From an uncultured Christensenellaceae bacterium (GTDB taxonomy: Bacteria > Bacillota > Clostridia > Christensenellales > UBA1242), in assembly GCA_949902685.1 (NCBI GenBank), contig CATLDS010000013.1, positions 1 through 8,422 on the forward strand: a stretch of DNA of 8,422 nucleotides. Reading direction: 5' to 3'. Made by a program: the position numbers and the translations under genes. This document shows, piece by piece, positions 1-5,962 of this stretch (positions are counted from its first letter, which is position 1; each line of letters opens with the position of its first letter). Below the pieces are notes generated by a model. The model saw only the letters and a program-made list of their open reading frames with translations. It was not told the DNA's origin and did no database searches.

Positions 1-311
1 GCATCACCGTGTCCTGCCAGGTGGAGCGCAGCCAGTACCAGAACCGCGATGTGGCAATGAAAATGCTGGTTTCCAAATTGGTGGAGATCAAAGAACGGGA
101 AAATCTGGAGAAGATTTCCGATATTCGCGGGGAACAAAAGGAGATCACCTGGGGCAGCCAGATACGCTCCTATGTGTTTATGCCTTACACTATGGTGAAA
201 GACCACCGCACTGACTATGAGACTAGTGATGTCTCTGGTGTAATGGACGGAGATCTATCAGCGTTCATTAATGAATATCTCAAGAAATCACATTCAAAGA
301 GTGAGGATTAG
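1..311 (+). CDS. prfB: Peptide chain release factor 2, C-terminal fragment (5' end outside window)
   Basis: Release factor 2 recognises UGA/UAA stop codons on the ribosome and triggers peptide release. Only the last ~103 codons are here; the frame reads through the left edge (first full codon at 3), and the GGQ loop would lie upstream. The segment [10 protein letters not shown] followed by [10 protein letters not shown] is the diagnostic C-terminal core of RF2, and [15 protein letters not shown] is the closing helix. The stop is TAG at 309-311, directly abutting the next ATG. The gene is odd: up to about codon 70 it is GC-rich with Clostridia-like codons, after which it becomes AT-rich and the tail reads ETSDVSGV where Firmicutes RF2 usually has ETGNVQAV. 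It ends with an extra [12 protein letters not shown] tail. This may be a hybrid gene or an assembly join. The family call is secure; the origin of the two halves is inference. Confidence 0.95.
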   Translation, partial: ITVSCQVERSQYQNRDVAMKMLVSKLVEIKERENLEKISDIRGEQKEITWGSQIRSYVFMPYTMVKDHRTDYETSDVSGVMDGDLSAFINEYLKKSHSKSED

Positions 312-611
312 ATGAAAATCTATGATTATATGAACCTCTTGATATTGAGAGATGTTAAAAATACTGACGAACTAGGTAATGGTTTACATTACGTATTCGA
401 CTCATTAAAAAAATTGGCAAAAAAGGATATTAATGCAGAAGTATTACCGCTCAATAAAAATAGTGTAGCCGTAATTGCGAAAGAAGCGGACGAGTATTGT
501 TTATACCTAGTCGTTGGGACGGAATATCTATTGGACAGCATTCAACTAGTCGTGAAAGATAAAAAATTAGAGTCCATTTATAGATATTACCAGACCCAAT
601 TGTTAGGCTAA
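312..611 (+). CDS. Small protein of unknown function (99 aa)
   Basis: I do not recognise this family. The ATG at 312 follows the prfB stop with no gap, and a GAGG motif at about 302-305 can serve as ribosome binding site, so translation is probably coupled to prfB. The protein is soluble-looking with no signal peptide or membrane segment. It alternates charged helical stretches (residues about 15-40) with short hydrophobic strands (AVIAKE, CLYLVVG, SIQLVV), which suggests a small alpha/beta fold. The next gene begins 17 nt after its stop, so the two form a likely operon. A small protein paired with a possible ADP-ribosyltransferase-like gene would fit an immunity or antitoxin partner, but that is inference from position only. 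Confidence 0.7.
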   Translation: MKIYDYMNLLILRDVKNTDELGNGLHYVFDSLKKLAKKDINAEVLPLNKNSVAVIAKEADEYCLYLVVGTEYLLDSIQLVVKDKKLESIYRYYQTQLLG

Positions 612-628
612 TATATATTGGAGAATTT

Positions 629-1237
629 ATGAAAAAAGTATATCATGTATCACATGTTGCTGGTATTAAAGTGCTGGAACCAAGAGTTTCTACGCACGGC
701 AAAGCCTATGTGTATGGGTCAATTAATCTACCATTTACATTAATATTCGGTTCAAAGAAACTGAAAGGTGACTTAGATGGTCCATATGGTGTATTTACTA
801 ATAGTGGATTGCCATTTATTATTGAGGCTTATGAAGGTGCACTAGAAAAGTTATTTAAGGGAGAAAGTTGTTCAATATATGAATTAGACCCGACTGATTT
901 TGAGAGCGGAAAGACGGGTTTTGGCGGAGAAATTGTCAGCGAGAAACCTGTGAAAATATTAAAAGAAACTCGAGTGGAAGATATCTATGAATTGTTATTA
1001 AAATATGAAAAACAAGGGAAGATAAAAATATTTAGATATTCGAATGATAAAGAATATCAAACATATATTAGGTCTCATATAAAAGATAGGTTAATGAGAT
1101 ACGGCATAATGCATGATACTAGTTCAGATATCTTTAAATTCTGTAAGCAACATTATGCTGATATAGTGGATGAAATCAAGAGAGAGCAAGAATATTTTGG
1201 ATTTATTAAAAAAAATGAAAACAAAGTACAACAATAG
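629..1237 (+). CDS. Uncharacterised protein, possible ADP-ribosyltransferase-like fold (202 aa)
   Basis: The ATG at 629 has a GGAG ribosome binding site at 620-623, spacing 5. The N-terminus carries YH (Tyr5, His6), then LEPRVSTHGKAYVYG (residues 16-30), a pattern I associate with uncharacterised Firmicutes proteins. It looks like the first strands of ADP-ribosyltransferase-like folds such as KptA or DarT (His in strand 1, Tyr in strand 2). A later segment, FGGEIVSEKPVKIL (98-111, Glu101), sits where such folds place the catalytic Glu. The C-terminal half (115-190) is helical and charged. No signal peptide or membrane segment is seen. The gene ends just before a bidirectional terminator and is the last of the prfB-led transcript. 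The ADP-ribosyltransferase assignment is an inference from a few residues; the gene itself is well supported. Confidence 0.75.
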   Translation: MKKVYHVSHVAGIKVLEPRVSTHGKAYVYGSINLPFTLIFGSKKLKGDLDGPYGVFTNSGLPFIIEAYEGALEKLFKGESCSIYELDPTDFESGKTGFGGEIVSEKPVKILKETRVEDIYELLLKYEKQGKIKIFRYSNDKEYQTYIRSHIKDRLMRYGIMHDTSSDIFKFCKQHYADIVDEIKREQEYFGFIKKNENKVQQ

Positions 1238-1249
1238 GTTTAGCTAAGC

Positions 1250-1279
1250 AAAAATGCACTTTTCTATAAGTGCATTTTT
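1250..1279. terminator. Bidirectional intrinsic terminator between convergent genes
   Basis: A perfect 12-bp inverted repeat (arms 1250-1261 and 1268-1279, loop TTCTAT) has core TGCACTT/AAGTGCA flanked by A and T runs. Read on either strand it ends in a U-run, so it can terminate both the forward transcript of the 202-aa gene and the reverse transcript of the AAA-CYTH gene. The reverse gene's stop codon (1278-1280) overlaps the outer arm. Confidence 0.85.
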
Positions 1280-2387
1280 AATTTAAATCTAGTGGTATTT
1301 TTTCTGCTAGGGCGTGGTTGGAGTATGATTTATCATCAGTAACTTCTTTTATCACTTTAATATACTCTGGCATATTGAATTTCTCATCTTCACTCGCCAT
1401 CTCTATCTCGCATACAGCGCGTTTCTTCGCGAAAGGATATTGGTCGAGTTCAAAATAATGATTATCATGCATTATGCAGTAACGGTCCTTTCTTATTTGG
1501 TGTAATCTTGTGTCTGCGTCAGTGAGCAGAGTCAAGTATTCGCGTTCGGTAATTCTTCGTTCGGTCTCAATTCGTTTCATCGGTGTGACTTGCTTTTTCG
1601 TGGTGGCGGTATATATGTAACTACCATCTAGTCCGCGCTGGCGTACACGGGTCTCAGTGTCGGCATTCTCGCTATTAAGATATGTTTGCAGTATGTTTAC
1701 CTTTTTACAATTAGCGAGTTTTACGAGTAGGTTAGGCTCCGGTCTTTCAATGAGAAATTTTCGCTCAATTTCAAATGGTTCGGGCTCGCCGAGGAATGCA
1801 CATATCTCTTTAAATAACCTTTTAATCTTAATATCAAAATCAGTTGAATTGTCAACCGCTCTAAGATGAGGATGACCTACCCATGCGTTCATGGTACGTG
1901 TATCAGCCTCTATTGCCTCTTCTAGATTTTCACGTCTAGCCTGATTATTGGCCGTAGTGTAGAATTCTTCAGCTCCTTTTGCGGCTGTTACCAAGTGGAA
2001 TACTGCGTCATAGTCATGATCTCGTATCTGTATTTCATTGAGGTTAAGATCCTTTAATATTCGAGAGTATTCATCATCGCTCATATATGCACGAGCGTCC
2101 ATCAATCCGCGATCACAGATTAGTATGACTTTCTCATAAGGAAGGCTTCGGCATGCCTCTTCGTAGAAACGTTCTTTCTCAAGTTGTAACTTGACGATAT
2201 TCTTCTCGAAAGCATAGTTGTTTTTAATCATATTTGGGTTTAGATTGTTCAGCATTAATTCGGTGGCGGTCTCGTTCAAGAAGATGACCTTATAACCACG
2301 CTGAGACAATTTCTGCTCGATGTAACTTAGACCTGTAGTCTTACCAGCACATGGTCCGCCAGTGATTACAATTTTAGTGAATTTCAT
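1278..2387 (-). CDS. AAA/P-loop NTPase fused to CYTH (triphosphate tunnel) domain
   Basis: This two-domain protein of 369 aa is probably cytosolic. Residues 1-200 form a P-loop kinase-like domain of the AAA_28/Ttd14 type: Walker A GGPCAGKTT (10-18), an Asp-containing strand VILICDRG (87-94) as Walker B, and an Arg-rich segment near 150. Residues 205-365 form a CYTH domain with the signature EIERK (206-210, the ExExK triphosphate/metal site). Further tunnel strands are ETRVRQR (245-251), IETERRI (273-279), FELDQY (312-317) and CEIEM (326-330). CYTH enzymes act on triphosphate substrates (thiamine triphosphatase, class IV adenylate cyclase, tripolyphosphatase); which substrate is used here cannot be read from sequence. 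The start ATG has an AAAAGGAT ribosome binding site (2393-2400 on the reverse strand). It is the only gene on its transcript, divergent from tsaD. Confidence 0.88.
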   Translation of the reverse strand: MKFTKIVITGGPCAGKTTGLSYIEQKLSQRGYKVIFLNETATELMLNNLNPNMIKNNYAFEKNIVKLQLEKERFYEEACRSLPYEKVILICDRGLMDARAYMSDDEYSRILKDLNLNEIQIRDHDYDAVFHLVTAAKGAEEFYTTANNQARRENLEEAIEADTRTMNAWVGHPHLRAVDNSTDFDIKIKRLFKEICAFLGEPEPFEIERKFLIERPEPNLLVKLANCKKVNILQTYLNSENADTETRVRQRGLDGSYIYTATTKKQVTPMKRIETERRITEREYLTLLTDADTRLHQIRKDRYCIMHDNHYFELDQYPFAKKRAVCEIEMASEDEKFNMPEYIKVIKEVTDDKSYSNHALAEKIPLDLN

Positions 2388-2415
2388 TATTTATCCTTTT
2401 AACCCCTATATAAAT

Positions 2416-2444
2416 AGGATAGTTTTTTATTTCATTTTTGTCAA
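2416..2444 (-). promoter_or_regulatory. Promoter of the AAA-CYTH gene
   Basis: On the reverse strand there is a perfect TTGACA (2439-2444), a 17-nt spacer, and TATCCT (2416-2421, 4 of 6 to consensus). The predicted transcript start near 2409 leaves a leader of about 22 nt containing a ribosome binding site. A short palindrome, CCTAT-ATAA-ATAGG (2405-2418), covers the predicted start and could be an operator; that last point is speculative. Confidence 0.7.
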
Positions 2445-2497
2445 ATCAACTAAGTATAGATTAATTGAATTCCTTTAGAATAGTTTTATTTGTTCGG

Positions 2498-2526
2498 TTG
2501 ATTATATTTAATATTTATAGTATAAT
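2498..2526 (+). promoter_or_regulatory. Promoter of tsaD, predicted leaderless
   Basis: TTGATT (2498-2503), a 17-nt spacer, then a perfect TATAAT (2521-2526). The tsaD ATG lies only 7 nt after the -10 box, so the expected transcript start falls on or next to the start codon. No Shine-Dalgarno sequence is present upstream of the ATG. Confidence 0.78.
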
Positions 2527-2533
2527 CTTAGTT

Positions 2534-3544
2534 ATGAAATCGGGCTTTAAAATATTGGCTATAGAGAGTAGTTGTGATGAGACGAGTTGTGCTGTCGTAG
2601 TGGACGGCAGAGTTTGTCTATCAAATATCGTGTCTAGCCAAATAGATATTCACACTCGTTTTGGAGGTGTAGTACCTGAAGTGGCGAGCCGAAATCATGT
2701 GACAGCGATAGACAATGTGGTTAAACTTGCATTAGAAAAGGCAAATTGTACTCTTACAGATATTGACGCTATTGCCGTGACGTATGGTGCTGGACTTATT
2801 GGGTCGCTATTAGTGGGAGTAAGTTATGCTAAAGGGCTCGCATATGTTACAAAAAAACCACTTATAGCAGTTAATCATATTTACGGACATATAGCAGGTA
2901 ATTATTTGACATACCCAGAACTCGAGCCACCTTTTATATGCTTGTTAGTAAGTGGTGGGCATACCGCTATCATTCGAGTGGAAGATTATAATCATCATGA
3001 AATTATAGGGAATACCTTAGACGATGCTGTAGGGGAATGCTTCGATAAAGTGGCTCGTGTGCTGGGACTCGGCTACCCTGGTGGGCCTAAAGTAAGCAAG
3101 TTGGCTGAGAGCGGTCAAGCGAATATTCAGTTCACTAAGCCCAACGATACACTTGGTCTCAACTTCAGCTTTAGTGGAAAGAAGACTGCGGTGATTAACT
3201 ACATTCATAAATTAGAGCAGGCTGGTCAAGTCATACCACGAGAGTATATTTGTGCCAGTTTTGAGACATGGGTGGTCGATGAACTGGTAGAAAAAACTAT
3301 TAAAGCGTGCGAACAATACGGATATAAAAAAGTAGTTATTGCGGGAGGTGTAAGTGCGAATGCGAGACTTAGGAAAGAGTTACAAGAGAAATCAATAGCA
3401 AAGGGGATAGAATGCTATGTACCAAAATTCGAGTACTGCACGGATAATGCGGCGATGATTGGTAGTGCAGCATATTTTGCTTATCGTGACGGCATAGGTA
3501 TAACGGATATGAGTTTAGCACCTAAGCCAAATTTGAGTTTATAA
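2534..3544 (+). CDS. tsaD: tRNA N6-adenosine threonylcarbamoyltransferase TsaD
   Basis: TsaD transfers the threonylcarbamoyl group from TC-AMP to A37 of tRNAs reading ANN codons (t6A), with partners TsaB and TsaE that are not in this window. With the ATG at 2534 the protein is 336 aa, the normal family length, beginning with the classic strand ILAIESSCDETS. Metal ligands are His115 and His119 (HIYGH) and Asp304 (DNAAMIG). SGGHT (140-144), the GNTLDDAVGECFDKVARVLG-type segment (159-178), YPGGP (181-185), NFSFSGKKTAV (210-220) and IAGGVSANARLR (269-280) are all intact. The frame stays open upstream to a TTG at 2465, but that extension would cross the promoter and is not family-like, so I reject it. 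The gene has no Shine-Dalgarno site, consistent with leaderless translation. It is followed after 9 nt by the nitroreductase, a likely operon. Confidence 0.97.
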   Translation: MKSGFKILAIESSCDETSCAVVVDGRVCLSNIVSSQIDIHTRFGGVVPEVASRNHVTAIDNVVKLALEKANCTLTDIDAIAVTYGAGLIGSLLVGVSYAKGLAYVTKKPLIAVNHIYGHIAGNYLTYPELEPPFICLLVSGGHTAIIRVEDYNHHEIIGNTLDDAVGECFDKVARVLGLGYPGGPKVSKLAESGQANIQFTKPNDTLGLNFSFSGKKTAVINYIHKLEQAGQVIPREYICASFETWVVDELVEKTIKACEQYGYKKVVIAGGVSANARLRKELQEKSIAKGIECYVPKFEYCTDNAAMIGSAAYFAYRDGIGITDMSLAPKPNLSL

Positions 3545-3553
3545 GGAGTATTA

Positions 3554-4168
3554 ATGGAATTAGAACAGGCAATTAAGCAAAGATGCTCATGTAGGACATA
3601 TTTACCTACCGCTATTAGTGATGAGCAAATTTATAAAATCGTGGAGTCTGCTAGATTGGCTCCTTCTAGCAAAAATGCTCAGCAATGGAAATTTGTATGC
3701 ATCAAGGCTAAAAAAGAAAGTCACGATATAGCAGATATTATGAAGAATTATTACCTAAATAATAAAGATAATGAAGAGGCAATGAAAGGTGCAGGTAGTG
3801 TGTATTCCACAGGCTTAATCTTAGATCAATGTCCGGCAATAATTTTAGTTTTTACCGATAGTGAGCGAATTGATAGAACTAAGGTAGAAGATACATCCGC
3901 CGTATTGAGTATAGGTGCAGCGGTAGAACATATGATGCTAACTGCTACAGATATGGGACTAGGTTGTCTATGGATAGCAGATACATATTTTGTCCGTGAT
4001 GAATTGGCGGATTATATTTTAGATAAACTTAAGGGAACTAAATACGAGTCATTTATAAATGTGAACAACAGGTTATTATGTGCTATGGCAGTAGGAGAAG
4101 CAGGTGAGCCAAAGTATACCCGTCCACGCAAGTCAATGGAAGAGATTCTGTGTATTATTAACAATTAA
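3554..4168 (+). CDS. Nitroreductase family FMN oxidoreductase
   Basis: This 204-aa, probably dimeric, cytosolic flavoprotein would use NAD(P)H to reduce nitro, quinone or related compounds; its physiological substrate cannot be inferred. FMN-phosphate contacts are visible as RCSCRTY (10-16) and APSSKNAQQWKF (36-47). The second FMN segment is GAAVEHMMLTATDMGLGCLW (121-140), and the C-terminal AVGEAGEPKYTRPRKSMEEI (179-198) is typical. The ATG at 3554 has a strong AAGGAG at 3543-3548 that overlaps the tsaD stop, so it is co-transcribed with tsaD and, unlike tsaD, uses a Shine-Dalgarno site. No terminator with a clear U-run follows. Confidence 0.92.
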   Translation: MELEQAIKQRCSCRTYLPTAISDEQIYKIVESARLAPSSKNAQQWKFVCIKAKKESHDIADIMKNYYLNNKDNEEAMKGAGSVYSTGLILDQCPAIILVFTDSERIDRTKVEDTSAVLSIGAAVEHMMLTATDMGLGCLWIADTYFVRDELADYILDKLKGTKYESFINVNNRLLCAMAVGEAGEPKYTRPRKSMEEILCIINN

Positions 4169-4215
4169 AAAGCTTATAGAAAAAGTAATATTAATAACGG
4201 ATTAATTTCTGTTAT

Positions 4216-4290
4216 GCGTCTATGGTGTAATGGATAGCACAATGGTCTTCGGAACCATTAGTTCGGGTTCGAATCCTGATAGGCGCACCA
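4216..4290 (+). tRNA. tRNA-Arg (anticodon UCG)
   Basis: A full cloverleaf of 75 nt with encoded CCA. The acceptor stem is GCGTCTA/TAGGCGC (one G-T pair), the D arm is GTGT-loop-GCAC, and the anticodon stem is ATGGT/ACCAT around loop CTTCGGA, giving anticodon TCG at 4249-4251. The T arm is TCGGG/CCTGA around TTCGAAT. It reads CGA (and possibly other CGN) arginine codons. Position 37 is G, so it is not a t6A substrate of the neighbouring TsaD. It sits in the forward operon direction 47 nt after the nitroreductase and may be co-transcribed with the downstream HD gene. Confidence 0.95.
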
Positions 4291-4327
4291 ACTATACTAA
4301 CCAAAAATCTTTTTGAGAGGTGGTAAT

Positions 4328-4891
4328 TTGAAGTATGAGAAATATTATAGATTAATTAAAGCACAGAGCGAAATTTTTGATAAAACTCAAAATTGTGAAA
4401 TTGGACAAACATGGAAATATCATTTATTACCAGTGATAAATAATTCACTTATTCTTGCTGAAAAATACAACGCAGATAAAGATGTAGTTGAAGTTGCAGC
4501 AATATTTCATGATTACGCTGATTTGCTAGATATGGCTAATCGTGATAAACATCATATACTGGGAGCTGAATTCGTTGAGAAAATATTACAAAAAGATGGT
4601 TTTAAGCAAAATTTTATAGATAAAGTTAAACTTTGCATATTAAATCATAGAGCAAGCGTCGTTAATGAAAAATTTTCGATAGAAGAAATTTGTGTGGCAG
4701 ATGCAGATGCTATGAGTCATTTAGATAGTGTGGTTGAGTTAATATGTTGGCGAGCATATCTTGGTGAGAGTATAGAAGAATGCAATAAGTTTGTAAAAAG
4801 AAAAATTGAGAAAAGTTATGCTAAAATGAGTAAAGAAACTAAAATTTTAATGAAAGACAAATATGATTGTATTATGAAAGTTTTATTTTGA
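4328..4891 (+). CDS. HD-domain phosphohydrolase family protein
   Basis: HD-superfamily proteins are metal-dependent phosphohydrolases; the substrate of this one is unknown. Counting from the TTG at 4328 the protein has 187 aa. The likely metal ligands are His32 (KYHLLPV), the His61-Asp62 doublet (AAIFHDYAD), His75/His76, His107 (CILNHRAS) and Asp125 or Asp127 (VADADAMSHL). This order matches single-domain HD hydrolases. I chose the TTG at 4328 because GAGGTGG (about 4317-4323) sits 4 nt before it; the upstream in-frame TTG at 4313 has no such site. It lies 37 nt after the tRNA, with no promoter I can recognise between them. It is followed by a 129-nt intergenic region with repeats. Confidence 0.85.
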   Translation: MKYEKYYRLIKAQSEIFDKTQNCEIGQTWKYHLLPVINNSLILAEKYNADKDVVEVAAIFHDYADLLDMANRDKHHILGAEFVEKILQKDGFKQNFIDKVKLCILNHRASVVNEKFSIEEICVADADAMSHLDSVVELICWRAYLGESIEECNKFVKRKIEKSYAKMSKETKILMKDKYDCIMKVLF

Positions 4892-4900
4892 TTTTTAAAG

Positions 4901-4960
4901 TCAAAATTAAAAAAATCAAAATTTTGTGTGAGAAATCAAAAGTATGTCGCAAAATCAAAA
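4901..4960 (+). repeat. Spaced TCAAAA direct repeats in leader region
   Basis: Four TCAAAA motifs start at 4901, 4916, 4936 and 4955. The last three share the longer AAATCAAAA and are 20 and 19 nt apart. The spacing, close to two helical turns, could suit a repeated protein-binding site, but the region is A-rich and chance is a real alternative. Confidence 0.35.
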
Positions 4961-5009
4961 AAGACTTTGCTATGTGTTGACACGAATATAAACAACTAGA
5001 AGTCTTTTT
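4958..5009 (+). promoter_or_regulatory. Long-loop hairpin just upstream of the NIF3-like gene's ribosome binding site
   Basis: A 10-bp inverted repeat (AAAAAGACTT at 4958-4967 with AAGTCTTTTT at 5000-5009) encloses a 32-nt loop. Its 3' arm ends in five T's and stops 2-3 nt before the GGAGGG Shine-Dalgarno of the gene at 5021. It could act as an attenuator or control access to the ribosome binding site. A TTGACA lies in the loop (4977-4982), but no -10 box is found at the right distance. Confidence 0.4.
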
Positions 5010-5020
5010 ATGGAGGGAAT

Positions 5021-5359
5021 ATGAATTTTGAGATAAAAAAGGTAAAAATCTTTGTTACGATACCGATTAAGGATGTTGAGAAAATAAGAACTGCCGTTTG
5101 TAGTGCGGGTGCGGGAATAATCGGTGATTATGATTATTGTACTTCATCAGTAAAAAGTATCGGTACATTTAGACCAAATGAAAAAGCAAATCCATATATA
5201 GGAATACAGAATAAATTGGAATTTGTAGAAGAAGAAAAGTTGGAATTCATTTGCGAAGTTGAAAAGGTTAAGCAGGTAATAAAAAAGTTACGCGAAGTAC
5301 ACCCTTACGAAGAACCTGCTATTGATATTTATCCTTTGTTGGAAGAGAGCGATTTTTAA
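5021..5359 (+). CDS. Short NIF3/YqfO-type protein (CutA-like fold)
   Basis: This 112-aa protein matches the small stand-alone version of the domain inserted in NIF3/YqfO proteins, which is structurally related to CutA1. The signature pieces are FVTIPIKDVEKIRTAV (11-26), AGAGIIGDYDYCTSS (30-44), GTFRPNEKANPYIG (48-61), a central acidic strand, and HPYEEPAIDIYPL (94-106). The family's biochemical role is not established; metal binding and trimerisation are suggested by the related structures. The ATG at 5021 has a strong GGAGGG (5012-5017). The gene is 69 nt upstream of the flavoprotein gene and on the same strand, so the two are probably co-transcribed. Confidence 0.9.
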   Translation: MNFEIKKVKIFVTIPIKDVEKIRTAVCSAGAGIIGDYDYCTSSVKSIGTFRPNEKANPYIGIQNKLEFVEEEKLEFICEVEKVKQVIKKLREVHPYEEPAIDIYPLLEESDF

Positions 5360-5428
5360 TAATTAAAATTAATCGACATACTATTAGCGATAGCATAAGT
5401 GTCTTAAAAATTATTATGGAGAATTAAA

Positions 5429-5842
5429 ATGACTAAAGAAAAGATATTTGAGTTTATTAAAAAGCAAAAGGTGGCATTTATCTCTTCAGTTGATGGGAAA
5501 GGTTATCCAGTAACTAGAGCGATGCTTTCTCCACGCGAAATTGATGGAAATGATATATATTTCTCCACTAATACTTCAAGTAAAAAAGTTGAGCAATATT
5601 TAGCAAACAATAAGGCCTGCGTTTACTTTTATAAGAAAGGCATATTAAAGTATCAAGGTGTAACGATTTTAGGTACGATGCAAGTATGCACTGACCAAGC
5701 GACCAAGGACAAGATTTGGCGTTTTGGCGACAAGATATTTTATAAACAAGGTGTGACCGATCCTGATTACTGCGTTTTGAAATTTACTGCACAAGAAGCA
5801 GAATATTATTGTGATTTTAAAATTGAAAATGTTAAAATATAG
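5429..5842 (+). CDS. Pyridoxamine 5'-phosphate oxidase-like FMN-binding split-barrel protein
   Basis: The protein has 137 aa and resembles the general-stress-protein-26-like branch of the FMN split-barrel superfamily. Characteristic parts are KVAFISSVDGKGYPVTRAML (15-34), the strand DIYFSTNTSSKKVEQYLAN (42-60) that contacts the flavin phosphate, ACVYFYKK (63-70) and GVTILGTMQV (77-86). True PdxH is longer (about 210 aa) and has a C-terminal substrate segment missing here, so a pyridoxal-phosphate synthesis role is not supported. A flavin-dependent reductase or flavin/F420-binding role is possible. The ATG has GGAG at 5418-5421, spacing 7. The next gene starts 120 nt downstream from its own promoter. 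Confidence 0.87.
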   Translation: MTKEKIFEFIKKQKVAFISSVDGKGYPVTRAMLSPREIDGNDIYFSTNTSSKKVEQYLANNKACVYFYKKGILKYQGVTILGTMQVCTDQATKDKIWRFGDKIFYKQGVTDPDYCVLKFTAQEAEYYCDFKIENVKI

Positions 5843-5927
5843 CATTTGTATAGAGCAAGATTTCATTCTATAATCCTGAAATTTTATGGAAATAACGAGG
5901 CGCTTATTGTCATATAACTGAATGCAT

Positions 5928-5956
5928 TTGACTATTCAATAATAATATAATATAAT
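5928..5956 (+). promoter_or_regulatory. Promoter of the PLP decarboxylase, predicted leaderless
   Basis: TTGACT (5928-5933, 5 of 6), a 17-nt spacer, then a perfect TATAAT (5951-5956) overlapping a second TATAAT (5946-5951). The ATG at 5963 is 6 nt after the -10 box. An in-frame TAA at 5948-5950 means the coding frame cannot begin further upstream, which makes a leaderless start close to unavoidable if this promoter is used. Confidence 0.83.
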
Positions 5957-5962
5957 GACATT

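Noticed and set aside
2465..2533. Possible N-terminal extension of TsaD from a TTG at 2465
   Set aside because: It would span the promoter, has no ribosome binding site and adds 23 residues not seen in the family; the ATG at 2534 gives the standard length and start.
4194..4215. Hairpin ATAACGG/CTGTTAT before the tRNA as a terminator for the nitroreductase
   Set aside because: The stem contains a G-T pair and runs directly into the tRNA with no U-run.
4216..4290. Functional link between tsaD and the nearby tRNA
   Set aside because: TsaD modifies A37 of ANN-decoding tRNAs; this tRNA reads CGA and has G at position 37, so it is not a substrate.
4889..4960. UGA recoded as an amino acid (as in some Patescibacteria), extending the HD protein past 4891
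   Set aside because: The HD protein has family-typical length at this UGA and the continuation is low-complexity; other genes here avoid internal UGA, so no evidence supports recoding.
4977..4982. Perfect TTGACA upstream of the NIF3-like gene
   Set aside because: No TATAAT-like box lies 16-18 nt downstream (AAGTCT at 5000-5005), so it is not called as a promoter.
5373..5401. TCGACA upstream of the split-barrel flavoprotein gene as a -35 box
   Set aside because: The only -10-like match (CATAAG, 5394-5399) is weak and spaced 15 nt away; co-transcription with the preceding gene explains expression equally well.
5869..5874. An additional TATAAT between the flavoprotein and decarboxylase genes
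   Set aside because: The -35 position (TTGTAT, 5846-5851) matches only 3 of 6, and no gene follows it closely; chance is likely in such AT-rich DNA.
5886..5921. An 11-codon open frame starting at ATG 5886, possible leader peptide for the decarboxylase
   Set aside because: It ends before the decarboxylase promoter, has no ribosome binding site and has no run of regulatory codons; such frames occur by chance.
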